DNA of 64,000 bases from Candidatus Paralachnospira caecorum (lineage in GTDB: Bacteria > Bacillota > Clostridia > Lachnospirales > Lachnospiraceae), in NCBI GenBank assembly GCA_904379015.1, contig CAJFHG010000001.1, positions 62,001 to 126,000 of the forward strand, given 5' to 3'. Position numbers and translations under genes: made by a program. Position 1 is the first letter of the stretch. The number at the start of each line of letters is the position of its first letter. The notes under the pieces are model-generated. The model had not been told where the DNA came from and made no database searches. It saw nothing but the letters and a program-made list of their open reading frames with translations. Shown piece after piece: positions 35,399 to 44,277 of this stretch.

Positions 35399-36098
35399 GA
35401 TTTTCCTCCCGCAGCGCAGCAATGATCTTGTCTTTAAAAGACTGCTGATCCAGATCTGTCTTATCCACCCGTTCCAGCACGCCATGACTGAGCAGCACGA
35501 TCTCATCGCACAGATCCAGGGCCAGGTCCATAATGTGAGTGGAAAAAATGATCACATGCTCCTTTTTCAGAGATCGGAGCAGCTGCTTCATTTCCTCCGC
35601 CACCACCACGTCGAGAGAGGTCAGCGGCTCATCCAGCAGCAGGATCTCCGGCTCCGCGATGATATTGACCAGCATCTGCATCTTATTTTTCATGCCGTGG
35701 GAATAATCCTTCAGAAGCTTGTCCCGGTCCTCCGGCTCGATCCCCATATAATCAAAATACTCATCGATGGGTCTGATCTCTGAAATACTGGCCTCATTGA
35801 TATCCAGAAAGAATTTCAGAAACTCCCGGCCCGTCAGAAATTCGGGCACTGCGGGGGTAGAAAGCACATAGCCGATCTCCTCTGCCCGGATTTCCCGCTT
35901 CTGCCCGCTTTCAGCCAGCCAGAAGCTTCCGCTGTCGGCATTCAGATCTCTGTTCAGGCAGTTGAACAGAGTCGTTTTTCCCGCGCCGTTCCTGCCGAGC
36001 AGTCCATATATTTTCCCGCCCTCAAAGGAAAAGTCGATGTCCCTCAGAACCTCCTTTGAGCCGAAGCTCTTCGCCAGATGGCTGATGATAAATTCCAT
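35385..36098 (-). CDS. ABC transporter ATP-binding protein
   Basis: A 237-residue ATPase. Walker A GRNGAGKTTL is at about residues 35-44 and Walker B ILLLDEPLTSLD is intact. The signature is YSHGMKNKMQML, so the usual LSGGQ is replaced by SHGMK, a variant seen in ABC-2-type exporters. It is coupled to the permease downstream and probably drives export of a peptide, drug or lipid. It has its own promoter. Confidence 0.9.
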   Translation of the reverse strand: MEFIISHLAKSFGSKEVLRDIDFSFEGGKIYGLLGRNGAGKTTLFNCLNRDLNADSGSFWLAESGQKREIRAEEIGYVLSTPAVPEFLTGREFLKFFLDINEASISEIRPIDEYFDYMGIEPEDRDKLLKDYSHGMKNKMQMLVNIIAEPEILLLDEPLTSLDVVVAEEMKQLLRSLKKEHVIIFSTHIMDLALDLCDEIVLLSHGVLERVDKTDLDQQSFKDKIIAALREENREQA

Positions 36099-36161
36099 GA
36101 AATCCTTCCTCCTGAAGTGTTTCTATTCTGATTGTCCGGCGGCCTTCGCGCCGCCAAAAGT

Positions 36162-36190
36162 ATTATATCATCTGCCTGTATTTCTGTCAT
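36162..36190 (-). promoter_or_regulatory. Promoter of the ABC exporter
   Basis: ATGACA (36185-36190) and TATAAT (36162-36167) at 17 bp on the minus strand. The leader then contains a GC-rich hairpin, GGCGGC..GCCGCC (around 36140-36156), with no T tract. Confidence 0.7.
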
Positions 36191-36235
36191 TCTATTTATG
36201 CAATTTTAATGCGCCGGTCTCTGTCCGGCCGGGTA

Positions 36236-36811
36236 TCAGACAGTTCCTGTCCCGGGTATCAAAAGCGCGGACATATCTGCCTTTTCCAGGGTAAGAAGCC
36301 GTACTTTTTTATCGATTCCGCCCGCGTAACCTGTCAGACTGCCGTTGCTGCCGACAACCCGGTGACAGGGGATCACAAGTGAAACGGCATTGTGCCCCAC
36401 CGCGCCTCCCACCGCCTGCGCAGACATCCTGGAAATCCCCCTCCGCTCTGCGACCTTTCCCGCGATTTCTCCATAGGTCATCGTCTGTCCGTAAGGAATC
36501 GTCAGCAGAATCTCCCAGACCATCCTGCGGAAAGGTGTCGTTTCCATTGACAGCGGCGGCGTAAAATCCGGCTCCTTTCCGCTGAAATAGAGATCCAGCC
36601 AGCGCACGGTCTGTTCAAACACCGGCAGATTTTGTTCTTCATGGCCGGCTGGGAGATGTTCACCAAAATACTTTTGTCCGTCAAACCACAAACCGGTCAG
36701 CGCTGTTCCGTTCGACGCCATTGTAATGCCTCCCAGAGGCGATTTATAATGATATGTATAATAAACCATATTCCCGGTCATTTGCCCGTCCGGGAAAAAT
36801 TTTTTTGTCAT
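36236..36811 (-). CDS. ogt: Methylated-DNA-protein-cysteine methyltransferase
   Basis: A 191-residue suicide DNA-repair protein that removes alkyl groups from O6-methylguanine. The acceptor Cys is in IPCHRVVGSNGSLTGYAGG; MTYGEIAG and VGGAVGHNAVSLV form the DNA-binding helix region. GGGAG stands 10 nt before the ATG; an ATG 14 codons later is possible. It is a single gene, separated from rlmH by a terminator. Confidence 0.92.
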   Translation of the reverse strand: MTKKFFPDGQMTGNMVYYTYHYKSPLGGITMASNGTALTGLWFDGQKYFGEHLPAGHEEQNLPVFEQTVRWLDLYFSGKEPDFTPPLSMETTPFRRMVWEILLTIPYGQTMTYGEIAGKVAERRGISRMSAQAVGGAVGHNAVSLVIPCHRVVGSNGSLTGYAGGIDKKVRLLTLEKADMSALLIPGTGTV

Positions 36812-36845
36812 AGCGAATCGCTCCCTTCAAATCACATTACTGCGA

Positions 36846-36882
36846 AAAAAGAGTGAAACACTATTTGTCCACTCTCTTTTCA
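36846..36882 (-). terminator. Intrinsic terminator after rlmH
   Basis: GAGAGTG pairs with CACTCTTTTTT on the minus strand around a ~13-nt loop, with A/T flanks on both sides; it could act in both directions. Confidence 0.7.
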
Positions 36883-36932
36883 AACTTTTGATTTGATTCA
36901 CGATATCGTACCCAAATGTAAAAAAACCGCAT

Positions 36933-37412
36933 TTATTTGTGATATGGCTCTCCATGTATGATCCGGAAGCTCCTGTAAATCTGTTCCAGCAGGATCACCC
37001 GCATCATCTGATGGGGAAAGGTCATCCTGGAAAAGCTGAGACATTCGTCTGCCCGGTCCAGTACCTGTCCGGACAGTCCCAGTGAGCCCCCGATCACGAA
37101 GGCGATATGGCTCTGGCCGGACAGCCCCAGCGCTTCCAGTCCGGCAGCCAGTTCCTCCGAGCTTTTCTCCCGGCCTTCAATGGCCAGCGCGATGACGTAC
37201 ATTCCGTCTCTGATATGAGAAAGAAGTCTCTCTCCTTCTTTCTCTTTGATCCGCCTGACGGCAGCCTCTCCGGCTCCGTCAGGCGTTTTCTCATCGGCCA
37301 CTTCTATGATCTCCAGCCTGCAGTACCGGCCAAGCCGTTTTTTATACTCTTCAACGGCCTGGACAAAAAACTTTTCCTTGATCCTTCCCACTGACAGCAC
37401 TGTGATCTTCAC
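36933..37412 (-). CDS. rlmH: 23S rRNA pseudouridine-1915 N3-methyltransferase
   Basis: A 159-residue SPOUT methyltransferase. MKITVLSVGRIKEKFF, the knot-forming FVIGGSLGLSGQVLDRAD and the C-terminal LLEQIYRSFRIIHGEPYHK are family hallmarks. It acts on the 70S ribosome at helix 69. It overlaps the carB stop by 4 nt (ATGA), an unusual but clear coupling. Confidence 0.96.
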   Translation of the reverse strand: MKITVLSVGRIKEKFFVQAVEEYKKRLGRYCRLEIIEVADEKTPDGAGEAAVRRIKEKEGERLLSHIRDGMYVIALAIEGREKSSEELAAGLEALGLSGQSHIAFVIGGSLGLSGQVLDRADECLSFSRMTFPHQMMRVILLEQIYRSFRIIHGEPYHK

Positions 37413-40400
37413 TGCGTAATCTCCGAATGATACTCCTGCAGAGATTCCACGCCGCTGCTTCCATGTTCCTTCACAAAACGAATGCCGCTTATGGTGGCTT
37501 TGGCAGCCGCCATGGTCGTCACATAGGGAACTTTTTTCTTGACTGCCGCCTTCCTCAGGTAGCTGTCATCCATCTTCCGTTCCTTCTCCACCGGTGAATT
37601 GATGATCAGATCGATCTCGCCGTTGGTGATCAGATCCAGCATGTTGGGCCGTCCCTCCTGCAGCTTGTTGACGGATTCCGCCTGGATTCCTGCCTCATTG
37701 AGCATCCTGCAGGTATGTTTGGAAGCCAGGATCCTGAAGCCGGCTTCGGCAAATTCCTTTGCTACCTCCACTGCCTCGGGCTTATCCTTGTCGCTGACCG
37801 TGATCAGAACAGTTCCCCCGAGGGGCAGTCTGGTCTGCGTCGCCTCCTGAGCCTTATAGAACGCTTCGCCCCATGACTCGGACAGTCCCAGCACCTCGCC
37901 GGTGGAACGCATTTCCGGCCCGAGCACCGGATCCACCTCCTGGAACATGTTGAAGGGGAAAACCGACTCCTTCACGCCATAATAAGGAATATGCTGCTCC
38001 TTCAGAGCAGGGACCGGAGACGGCCGTCCTGTCAGCTCCGAGGTCATGATATCCACTGCCAGAGGCACCATGCGGATGTTGCACACCTTGGAAACAAGGG
38101 GCACTGTTCTGGAAGCCCTGGGATTTGCCTCCAGCACATAGACCTTTCCGTTTTCGATCGCGTACTGCATGTTCATCAGACCTCTGACGTGCATTTCCTC
38201 CGCGATCCTTCTTGTATATTCTTTGATCGTCTTCACATTTTCTTCCGAAAGATGTCTGGAAGGAATGATGCAGGCTGAGTCGCCGGAATGTACGCCGGCC
38301 AGCTCAATATGCTCCATGACCGCAGGCACAAACGCGTGGGTGCCGTCGCTGATGGCGTCCGCCTCGCATTCGGTGGCGTGCACCAGGAAACGGTCGATCA
38401 GAATCGGCCTGTCCGGGGTCACGCCCACTGCCGCCTCCATATAACCGGTCATGCTCTCCGCGTCATAGACCACCTCCATGCCTCTTCCGCCGAGTACATA
38501 GGAAGGACGCACCATGACCGGATAACCGATCCTGTCCGCGATGGCCAGCGCTTCCTCCACATTGACTGCCATACCGGATTCCGGCATGGGAATCCCCAGC
38601 TTGTCCATCATGGCCCGGAACAGGTCCCGGTCCTCGGCCAGATCGATCACCGACGGCGCCGTTCCGAGAATCTTCACGCCGTTGCGCTCCAGATCGTCTG
38701 CCAGATTCAAGGGAGTCTGACCGCCGAACTGGGCAATCACGCCCACCGGTTTTTCCTTTCTGTAAATACTCAGCACATCCTCCAGCGTCAGCGGCTCAAA
38801 GTAGAGCTTGTCGGAGGTATCATAATCAGTGGAAACCGTCTCCGGATTGCAGTTGACGATAATAGTCTCAAATCCAAGCTTTCTCAGAGCCAGCGCGGCG
38901 TGAACACAGCAGTAGTCAAACTCGATGCCCTGTCCGATCCGGTTGGGGCCGCCGCCCAGGATCATGACCTTCTGGCGGTCCTCATGAACAGGATTTTTGT
39001 CCGTTCCGTTATAAGTGGAGTAGTAGTAGGCGCTGTCCTCTGTCCCGCTCACATGGACCCCCTCCCAGACCTCCTCCACGCCAAGGCTTTCTCTCTTTTC
39101 TCTGACCGCATCCTCGGAAATGCCCAGGATCTGGCTCAGATATCTGTCGGAGAACCCATTCTTTTTCGCGCTGATCAGCGCCTGATCGGAAGGAAAACCG
39201 CCGCGGCATTTCGCCAGCTCTTCTTCTTCCTCCACAAGCTCTTTCATCTGCTCCAGGAAATATTCCTTCACCTTTGTAATCTCATGGATCTCTTCTACAC
39301 TGGCGCCCTTCCTGAGTGCCTCATAGATCAGGAAATACCGCTCGCTTCCGGGCGTCACCAAACACTTCAGAAGCTCTTCCTTTGATTTCCTGTCAAAATC
39401 CTTCGCGTGCCCCAGGCCATAGCGTCCTGTCTCCAGACTGCGGACAGCCTTCTGGAAGGCTTCCTTAAATGTCTTTCCTATGCTCATAACCTCGCCAACA
39501 GCGCGCATCTGGGTTCCCAGCTTATCCTCCACGCCCTTGAACTTTTCAAAGGCCCAGCGGGCAAACTTGATCACCACATAATCTCCGTCTGGCACATACC
39601 GGTCCAGGGTGCCGTATTTACCGCAGGGAATGTCCTCCAGAGTCAGTCCCGCCGCCAGCATGGCAGATACAAAGGCAATGGGAAATCCTGTCGCCTTCGA
39701 CGCCAGCGCGGAAGAACGGGATGTCCTGGGATTGATCTCAATGATAATATCCCGGTCAGTCTTGGGATCATGGGCCCACTGGACATTAGTCCCGCCGATC
39801 ACTTCGATGGACTCCACGATCTTGTAGGATTTCTCCTGAAGACGCTTCTGCACCTCCTCGGAAATGGTAAGCATGGGAGCCGCACAGAAGGAATCTCCTG
39901 TATGAATCCCCATGGGATCTATATTCTCGATAAAGCAGACGGTGATCATATTATTTTTGGAATCCCGGACCACTTCCAGCTCCAGCTCTTCCCAGCCCAT
40001 CACAGATTCCTCTACCAGGACCTGTCCCACCAGGCTGGCCTGCAGTCCCCTGGCGCAGACAACTTTAAGCTCCTCCGTATTATAGACGAGCCCGCCTCCG
40101 GCGCCGCCCATGGTATAGGCGGGACGCAGCACCACCGGATATCCGAGACGTCCGGCAATCTCAAGGGCCTGATCCACCGAATAGGCAACCTCACTGCGTG
40201 CCATTTCAATCCCAAGCTTTTCCATGGCATGCTTGAACTCGATCCGGTCCTCGCCGCGCTCAATGGCATCTACCTGAACGCCGATGACCTGAACATGATA
40301 CTTTTCCAGAATCCCCGCTTTGGAAAGTTCCGCGCACAGATTCAGACCGGACTGGCCTCCCAGATTGGGCAGCAGCGCGTCCGGCCTTTCCTTGGCGATG

Positions 40401-40630
40401 ATCTGTTCCAGTCTTTCCACATTCAGCGGCTCAATGTAAGTGACATCCGCCGTCTCCGGATCTGTCATGATCGTCGCCGGGTTGGAATTGACAAGAACAA
40501 TCTCATATCCCAGCTTTTTAAGCGCCTTGCAGGCCTGAGTTCCTGAATAGTCAAACTCGCAGGCCTGACCGATAATGATCGGACCGGAACCGATAATCAG
40601 TACCTTATGTATATCTTCTCTCTTGGGCAT
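37409..40630 (-). CDS. carB: Carbamoyl-phosphate synthase large subunit
   Basis: A 1073-residue enzyme with two homologous ATP-grasp halves (starting VLIIGSGPIIIGQACEFDYSGTQ and VMILGGGPNRIGQGIEFDYCCVHA) and a C-terminal MGS-like allosteric domain (from about 935). It makes carbamoyl phosphate for pyrimidines and arginine together with CarA, which is not in the window. The ATG at 40630 has GGGGGA 8 nt upstream. I saw no attenuator or ARG box in its 5' region. Confidence 0.96.
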   Translation of the reverse strand: MPKREDIHKVLIIGSGPIIIGQACEFDYSGTQACKALKKLGYEIVLVNSNPATIMTDPETADVTYIEPLNVERLEQIIAKERPDALLPNLGGQSGLNLCAELSKAGILEKYHVQVIGVQVDAIERGEDRIEFKHAMEKLGIEMARSEVAYSVDQALEIAGRLGYPVVLRPAYTMGGAGGGLVYNTEELKVVCARGLQASLVGQVLVEESVMGWEELELEVVRDSKNNMITVCFIENIDPMGIHTGDSFCAAPMLTISEEVQKRLQEKSYKIVESIEVIGGTNVQWAHDPKTDRDIIIEINPRTSRSSALASKATGFPIAFVSAMLAAGLTLEDIPCGKYGTLDRYVPDGDYVVIKFARWAFEKFKGVEDKLGTQMRAVGEVMSIGKTFKEAFQKAVRSLETGRYGLGHAKDFDRKSKEELLKCLVTPGSERYFLIYEALRKGASVEEIHEITKVKEYFLEQMKELVEEEEELAKCRGGFPSDQALISAKKNGFSDRYLSQILGISEDAVREKRESLGVEEVWEGVHVSGTEDSAYYYSTYNGTDKNPVHEDRQKVMILGGGPNRIGQGIEFDYCCVHAALALRKLGFETIIVNCNPETVSTDYDTSDKLYFEPLTLEDVLSIYRKEKPVGVIAQFGGQTPLNLADDLERNGVKILGTAPSVIDLAEDRDLFRAMMDKLGIPMPESGMAVNVEEALAIADRIGYPVMVRPSYVLGGRGMEVVYDAESMTGYMEAAVGVTPDRPILIDRFLVHATECEADAISDGTHAFVPAVMEHIELAGVHSGDSACIIPSRHLSEENVKTIKEYTRRIAEEMHVRGLMNMQYAIENGKVYVLEANPRASRTVPLVSKVCNIRMVPLAVDIMTSELTGRPSPVPALKEQHIPYYGVKESVFPFNMFQEVDPVLGPEMRSTGEVLGLSESWGEAFYKAQEATQTRLPLGGTVLITVSDKDKPEAVEVAKEFAEAGFRILASKHTCRMLNEAGIQAESVNKLQEGRPNMLDLITNGEIDLIINSPVEKERKMDDSYLRKAAVKKKVPYVTTMAAAKATISGIRFVKEHGSSGVESLQEYHSEITQ

Positions 40631-40680
40631 TTCGTTTTCCCCCTGTATGATGTTCTGTGCGGCATACACCGACTTTTTTT

Positions 40681-40709
40681 ATTATACCCGAAAACAAATC
40701 AGACTGCAA
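40681..40709 (-). promoter_or_regulatory. Promoter of carB-rlmH
   Basis: TTGCAG (40704-40709) and TATAAT (40681-40686) at 17 bp on the minus strand, about 50 nt before carB. Confidence 0.7.
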
Positions 40710-40756
40710 CGGAATTGTGGAATTGCGATTTGTCCGGCCCTGCCAGCCGGTTCTGG

Positions 40757-40785
40757 TTGCCAGCCGCCCCCGGTTATATTATAAT
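40757..40785 (+). promoter_or_regulatory. Promoter of the two-TM protein gene
   Basis: TTGCCA (40757-40762) and TATAAT (40780-40785) at 17 bp on the plus strand, divergent from the carB promoter. Confidence 0.75.
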
Positions 40786-40817
40786 AAAGTTCAGATCAAA
40801 AAAAGGAGAGCTGTTTT

Positions 40818-41531
40818 ATGACAAAATCTGACAAGACAACCTGCGTTCTGATCTCCGGAGAAGCGGAAGATCTGTCCGAAATCCTGGATTATTTGAAATA
40901 TTCCGAGATTGACGCCGAAAGCACCTGCGACGAGGAAAGCGGAATCTGTTCTCTGACCGTTCCCGCCGATCAATACGAAAAAGCCAGCGCCCTGCTGAAC
41001 ATTTATCAGGAGGAAGAATCAGAAAAGCAGAAAGATGCGGCGCCTTCCGACACCCGTACCTTTGTGGGAAGTGAAGAAAAATACAGGGACAACGCCTCCT
41101 CTGCCTGGTCCTTCCTGGCTGTCGGACTGCTGGTAGCGGTCCTTCTGGTGCTCTGCAGCGCCGGCATCCTTCCTCTTCCGCTTACCTGGAGCGAGCAGCC
41201 CATGATGTTCCTGGTTCTCTGCGTCCTTGCGGTGGTCTTTGTTGCCGTCGGCATCTATTCCTATCAAAAAGCCGAACAGTACAAAAAACAGATGAAAGAA
41301 GAAATTTCTCTGGAATCTGAGATCACCTGCTGGTTCCTGGACAACTATTCAGAAGAATCCATTGACCGGGAAATCGAATCCGAAGAGGGAACGCTTCCTC
41401 AGGAAGAAATCCTGTGCCTGAAACGCATGGAGTCCATCCGCAGCCATCTCAAAGCGCAGTATCCCGACCTGGAAGACGGACATGCAGACAGCCTCAGCGA
41501 AACTTTGTATCAGGATCTTTACGAAGGCTGA
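40818..41531 (+). CDS. Uncharacterised membrane protein with DUF2007-like N-terminus
   Basis: A 237-residue protein. Residues 1-65 (CVLISGEAEDLSEILDYLKYSEIDAESTCDEESG and the following beta-strand) resemble small DUF2007-type domains that sense or bind an unknown ligand. Two membrane helices follow (about 95-115 and 128-147), then a Glu-rich helical C-terminal region. The acidic ends are probably cytoplasmic. GGAGAG lies before the ATG, and the gene has its own promoter and terminator. No function can be assigned. Confidence 0.75.
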   Translation: MTKSDKTTCVLISGEAEDLSEILDYLKYSEIDAESTCDEESGICSLTVPADQYEKASALLNIYQEEESEKQKDAAPSDTRTFVGSEEKYRDNASSAWSFLAVGLLVAVLLVLCSAGILPLPLTWSEQPMMFLVLCVLAVVFVAVGIYSYQKAEQYKKQMKEEISLESEITCWFLDNYSEESIDREIESEEGTLPQEEILCLKRMESIRSHLKAQYPDLEDGHADSLSETLYQDLYEG

Positions 41532-41579
41532 AAAACCGCCTGCCAAAGCATTTTCACAATGCTCCGGCAGGCGGTTTTG
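41531..41579. terminator. Bidirectional terminator between convergent genes
   Basis: AAAACCGCCTGCC pairs with GGCAGGCGGTTTT around a ~20-nt loop that itself contains AGCATT/AATGCT. A and T flanks on both sides let it serve both the plus-strand gene and the minus-strand YitT gene. Confidence 0.88.
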
Positions 41580-41598
41580 CTTATTCATTCTATCCTGT

Positions 41599-42486
41599 CT
41601 ACAGATGCTTCGGAAAATTGCCTGTAATATGGCACCCCTCATTGAGCACCATAAAAGCATGGGGATCCTTTTCCCGGATCATTCTTCTTAAGATCCGGGC
41701 CTCATATTTAGAAAGCACCGCATAGACGATTACCGTATTTTCCTGGGTATATCCTCCGGTCCCTGTCCAGAGTGTGGCGCTCCGTCCGAACTCGTTGACC
41801 ATGATATCCCGGATGGCCGTTCCGTCCGTCTTGGTAAAAATCATGGTCTCCACATTGATGCTCTGCGTATGGACCCGGTCCACGATCACAGATGAGAACA
41901 CCGCGAAAATAATACTGTATATCGTCACCCGCACGTCGAACATCAGCAGGCAGATCCCGTAGATGCCCGCGTTGATGATGATGGAAAGCCTGCCCACACT
42001 GAGGCCGCTGCCCCGCTTTGCCAGATACACGCCGAGAATCTCAAGCCCCGCGCCGCTTCCGCCGGACTGAAGGGTAATGCCGGCTCCCACTCCGCAGATG
42101 ATGCCGCCGATGATGGCGCCTGTCAGAACATCGTCCACAACCGGCACCTGAAGGACCGGAATGATACTCATAAATGCCGTGATACAGACCACATTGATGC
42201 CGGTTTTGATCAGAAAACGCCTGCCGATCGAACGGAACGCCAAAATAAAAAACGGCACGTTCAGCACCAGATAGAGCACGCCCGTGATGCTGAAATTCCC
42301 CATCCCGCCCGGAATCACACTCTTGATCAGCGTCTCCAGGATCTGGCTGATACCCATGATGCCTCCGCTGTACAGTCCCATCGGCACGATAAAAATATTC
42401 ATGCCGAAGGAATACACCAGCGCGCCTGCTATGCACAGAAAATATTTGACGGGCTGTTTCTCCATATACGTTTCTACAGAATTCAT
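41599..42486 (-). CDS. YitT-family membrane protein
   Basis: A 295-residue protein with about five to six membrane helices (YFLCIAGALVYSFGMNIFIVPM and others), a Gly-rich IIGGIICGVGAGITLQSGGSGAGLEI segment, and a C-terminal soluble DUF2179 domain (about 225-285: MIFTKTDGTAIRDIMVNEFGRSATLWTG). YitT proteins are of unknown function and usually treated as possible transporters. An upstream promoter faces the flavin reductase gene. Confidence 0.9.
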   Translation of the reverse strand: MNSVETYMEKQPVKYFLCIAGALVYSFGMNIFIVPMGLYSGGIMGISQILETLIKSVIPGGMGNFSITGVLYLVLNVPFFILAFRSIGRRFLIKTGINVVCITAFMSIIPVLQVPVVDDVLTGAIIGGIICGVGAGITLQSGGSGAGLEILGVYLAKRGSGLSVGRLSIIINAGIYGICLLMFDVRVTIYSIIFAVFSSVIVDRVHTQSINVETMIFTKTDGTAIRDIMVNEFGRSATLWTGTGGYTQENTVIVYAVLSKYEARILRRMIREKDPHAFMVLNEGCHITGNFPKHL

Positions 42487-42536
42487 AAAAATTTACCCCT
42501 CTTCTCCCAAAAATATAAACAAAGTCTGCTATTCTC

Positions 42537-42565
42537 TGTATCTCACAATTCCCGGTCTTTGTCAA
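42537..42565 (-). promoter_or_regulatory. Candidate promoter of the YitT gene
   Basis: TTGACA (42560-42565) with a weak -10 GATACA (42537-42542) at 17 bp on the minus strand. Confidence 0.45.
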
Positions 42566-42610
42566 CCCCTTCGCAGCCTCTTTACCATTTATTTTTTGCG
42601 GAAAAAGCTT

Positions 42611-42616
42611 TATAAT
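42611..42616 (+). promoter_or_regulatory. -10 element of the flavin reductase gene
   Basis: TATAAT, 32 nt before the ATG at 42648; the -35 region is only T-rich. Confidence 0.5.
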
Positions 42617-42647
42617 GAATGATATCAAAATAAGAGGAGGCACTGAC

Positions 42648-43160
42648 ATGAAACAGATCAAACCTGAAGAACTTACCAGAAATCCTTTTCAAATGATCGG
42701 AAAAGACTGGCTGCTCCTGACAGCCAGGAAGGGAGAGAAAATCAACACCATGACCGCTTCCTGGGGAGGCGTCGGTATTCTGTGGGGCCGTCCGGTTGCC
42801 TACCTGTTCCTTCGCCCCCAGCGTTATACCAAAGAGTTTGTCGATGCAGGCACACATCTTTCCATTTCTGTCATGAATGAGTCCTGCAGAAAGCTCCTCT
42901 CCTATTTCGGCACCGTATCCGGCCGGGATGAAGACAAGATCGCCAAATCCGGCCTGGCCCTGGCCGAGGAAGACGGCGTTCCCTATTTCGCGGATGCTGA
43001 GATTGCCATGATCTGCCGGAAGCTTTATGCCCAGCCCATGGACCCCCGCTATACAGCAGAGGACTGGATCGATGAAAAATGGTATCCCGATCATGACTGG
43101 CATACCATGTATGTGGTAGAGATTGAAAAAACCATGGTCAGATCCGATTCCCCGCAGTAA
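42648..43160 (+). CDS. Flavin reductase-like domain protein
   Basis: A 170-residue FMN-binding split-barrel protein of the flavin reductase-like family: WLLLTARKGEKINTMTASWGGVGILWGRPVAY and FLRPQRYTKEFVDAGTHLSISVM cover the flavin pocket. Such proteins reduce flavin or use it as a cofactor; the partner is not evident. The ATG at 42648 has GAGGAGG 7 nt upstream, better than the in-frame ATG at 42615. It is a monocistronic plus-strand gene. Confidence 0.88.
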   Translation: MKQIKPEELTRNPFQMIGKDWLLLTARKGEKINTMTASWGGVGILWGRPVAYLFLRPQRYTKEFVDAGTHLSISVMNESCRKLLSYFGTVSGRDEDKIAKSGLALAEEDGVPYFADAEIAMICRKLYAQPMDPRYTAEDWIDEKWYPDHDWHTMYVVEIEKTMVRSDSPQ

Positions 43161-43198
43161 GCTTCCGGACAGAAACAGCATCAAACAGACAGACCCCG

Positions 43199-43240
43199 AC
43201 AGGGGCGGACACGACTCCTGCGAGCCGCGTCCGCCCCTGA
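43199..43240. terminator. GC-rich hairpin between convergent genes
   Basis: AGGGGCGGACaCG pairs with CGcGTCCGCCCCT around a ~12-nt loop. The T flank is poor on both strands (AAATATTT on plus), so efficiency is uncertain, but its position between two converging genes fits a terminator. Confidence 0.6.
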
Positions 43241-43271
43241 AATATTTCCTGTGAAAAGCAATTCTCCTCTG

Positions 43272-44231
43272 TCACTGCAGTTTTCCGTCTTTGATCACAT
43301 AATGTCCATCCACCACACAGGTCGGATTTTTCATGATCAGGTCAATATGCACCGGCGTATCACAGGTTCCCCCATAGGAAAGATTGTTGCCGATGCCAAT
43401 GTGCATGGTGCCCAGCACTCCCTCGTCCTCCAGCATCCGTCCGCTCAAGGTCCCGGCCGGATTCAGGCCGAATCCCACTTCGGCCGCCAGATATACCCGC
43501 CTGTCATGAAATCCGGCCAGGGTTGTCCGGAGAAGATCCGCCTCCTCGCCGCCTTCGATCGAAACGATATAGCCCTTCTCCACCTTCAGTGTAATGGGCT
43601 CCCGGATCACACCGAGTCCCGGCAGGGGAATGCTGCCGTCGATGACCAGAATGCCTTCCGCCGAATCGTCCGCCGGCCCTACCGCGCACTCCGCGTCGGG
43701 CGGAGACGAAGCTTCTCCCTTTTCCCGGGATACGCCGTACCCCACATCGGCATGCCGGCCTTCGATGGACGTCCTGAAATCTGTGCCGGCCGGAGTTGTG
43801 ATGAACAGTTCTTTCCCCACGATCTTCTCTTTAGTCTCATCCACCAGTCTGCGGATCTCGTCCCAGTCCGTGAAAAGGCAGCCTTCTTCCAGCATCTTTA
43901 TAGAATAATCCGCCATATTTACAAAACGGGATCCCGCCTCACAGGCTTCAATCCTGGCCGTACTGTTGTACAGCGAAAAGGTGGTCGCACCGAACATCAC
44001 ATCTGATGCCTTCATGGCAGCCGCGACCGCGTCCGTGGGGGCTTCTCCATGGGTGGAACGGTCCGGCATGCATACCATAGTCGTATCTGTAAAAGCAGAG
44101 GCGCAGGCATACATGGCCTCTCCGATCTCTCTGCTGGTATCGTCCGTGATCACAAGCACCCGTTCGCCTTTTTTCACGGCTCCGCAGGTATGCAGAAGAA
44201 TCTCACACCCTTTTTTTGCTTTCTCGCTCAT
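43272..44231 (-). CDS. M29-like aminopeptidase family protein
   Basis: A 319-residue protein of the family that includes leucyl aminopeptidase M29 and the related iron enzyme 2,5-dihydroxypyridine dioxygenase. The C-terminal metal-site region GFGLNPAG, MLEDEGVLGTMHIGIGNN and TPVHIDLIM (His-x-Asp) is intact. The ATG at 44231 has AGGAGG just 4 nt upstream. It follows the GntR gene by 46 nt and is probably cotranscribed with it. Aminopeptidase activity on imported peptides fits the neighbourhood, but the dioxygenase-like alternative cannot be ruled out. Confidence 0.75.
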   Translation of the reverse strand: MSEKAKKGCEILLHTCGAVKKGERVLVITDDTSREIGEAMYACASAFTDTTMVCMPDRSTHGEAPTDAVAAAMKASDVMFGATTFSLYNSTARIEACEAGSRFVNMADYSIKMLEEGCLFTDWDEIRRLVDETKEKIVGKELFITTPAGTDFRTSIEGRHADVGYGVSREKGEASSPPDAECAVGPADDSAEGILVIDGSIPLPGLGVIREPITLKVEKGYIVSIEGGEEADLLRTTLAGFHDRRVYLAAEVGFGLNPAGTLSGRMLEDEGVLGTMHIGIGNNLSYGGTCDTPVHIDLIMKNPTCVVDGHYVIKDGKLQ

Positions 44232-44277
44232 GGCTCCTCCTGTCCGATCCGACCTGCCGGACACAGGTCCGGCCCGG

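Noticed and set aside
36140..36156. GC hairpin in the ABC exporter leader as an attenuator
   Set aside because: No T tract or alternative pairing was visible.
38288..40546. Two long plus-strand frames opposite carB
   Set aside because: carB is complete on the other strand; these frames show no recognisable domain.
42041..42661. Minus-strand frame of 206 codons overlapping the YitT gene and flavin reductase start
   Set aside because: Cys/Arg/His-rich shadow that crosses two opposite promoters and lacks a ribosome site.
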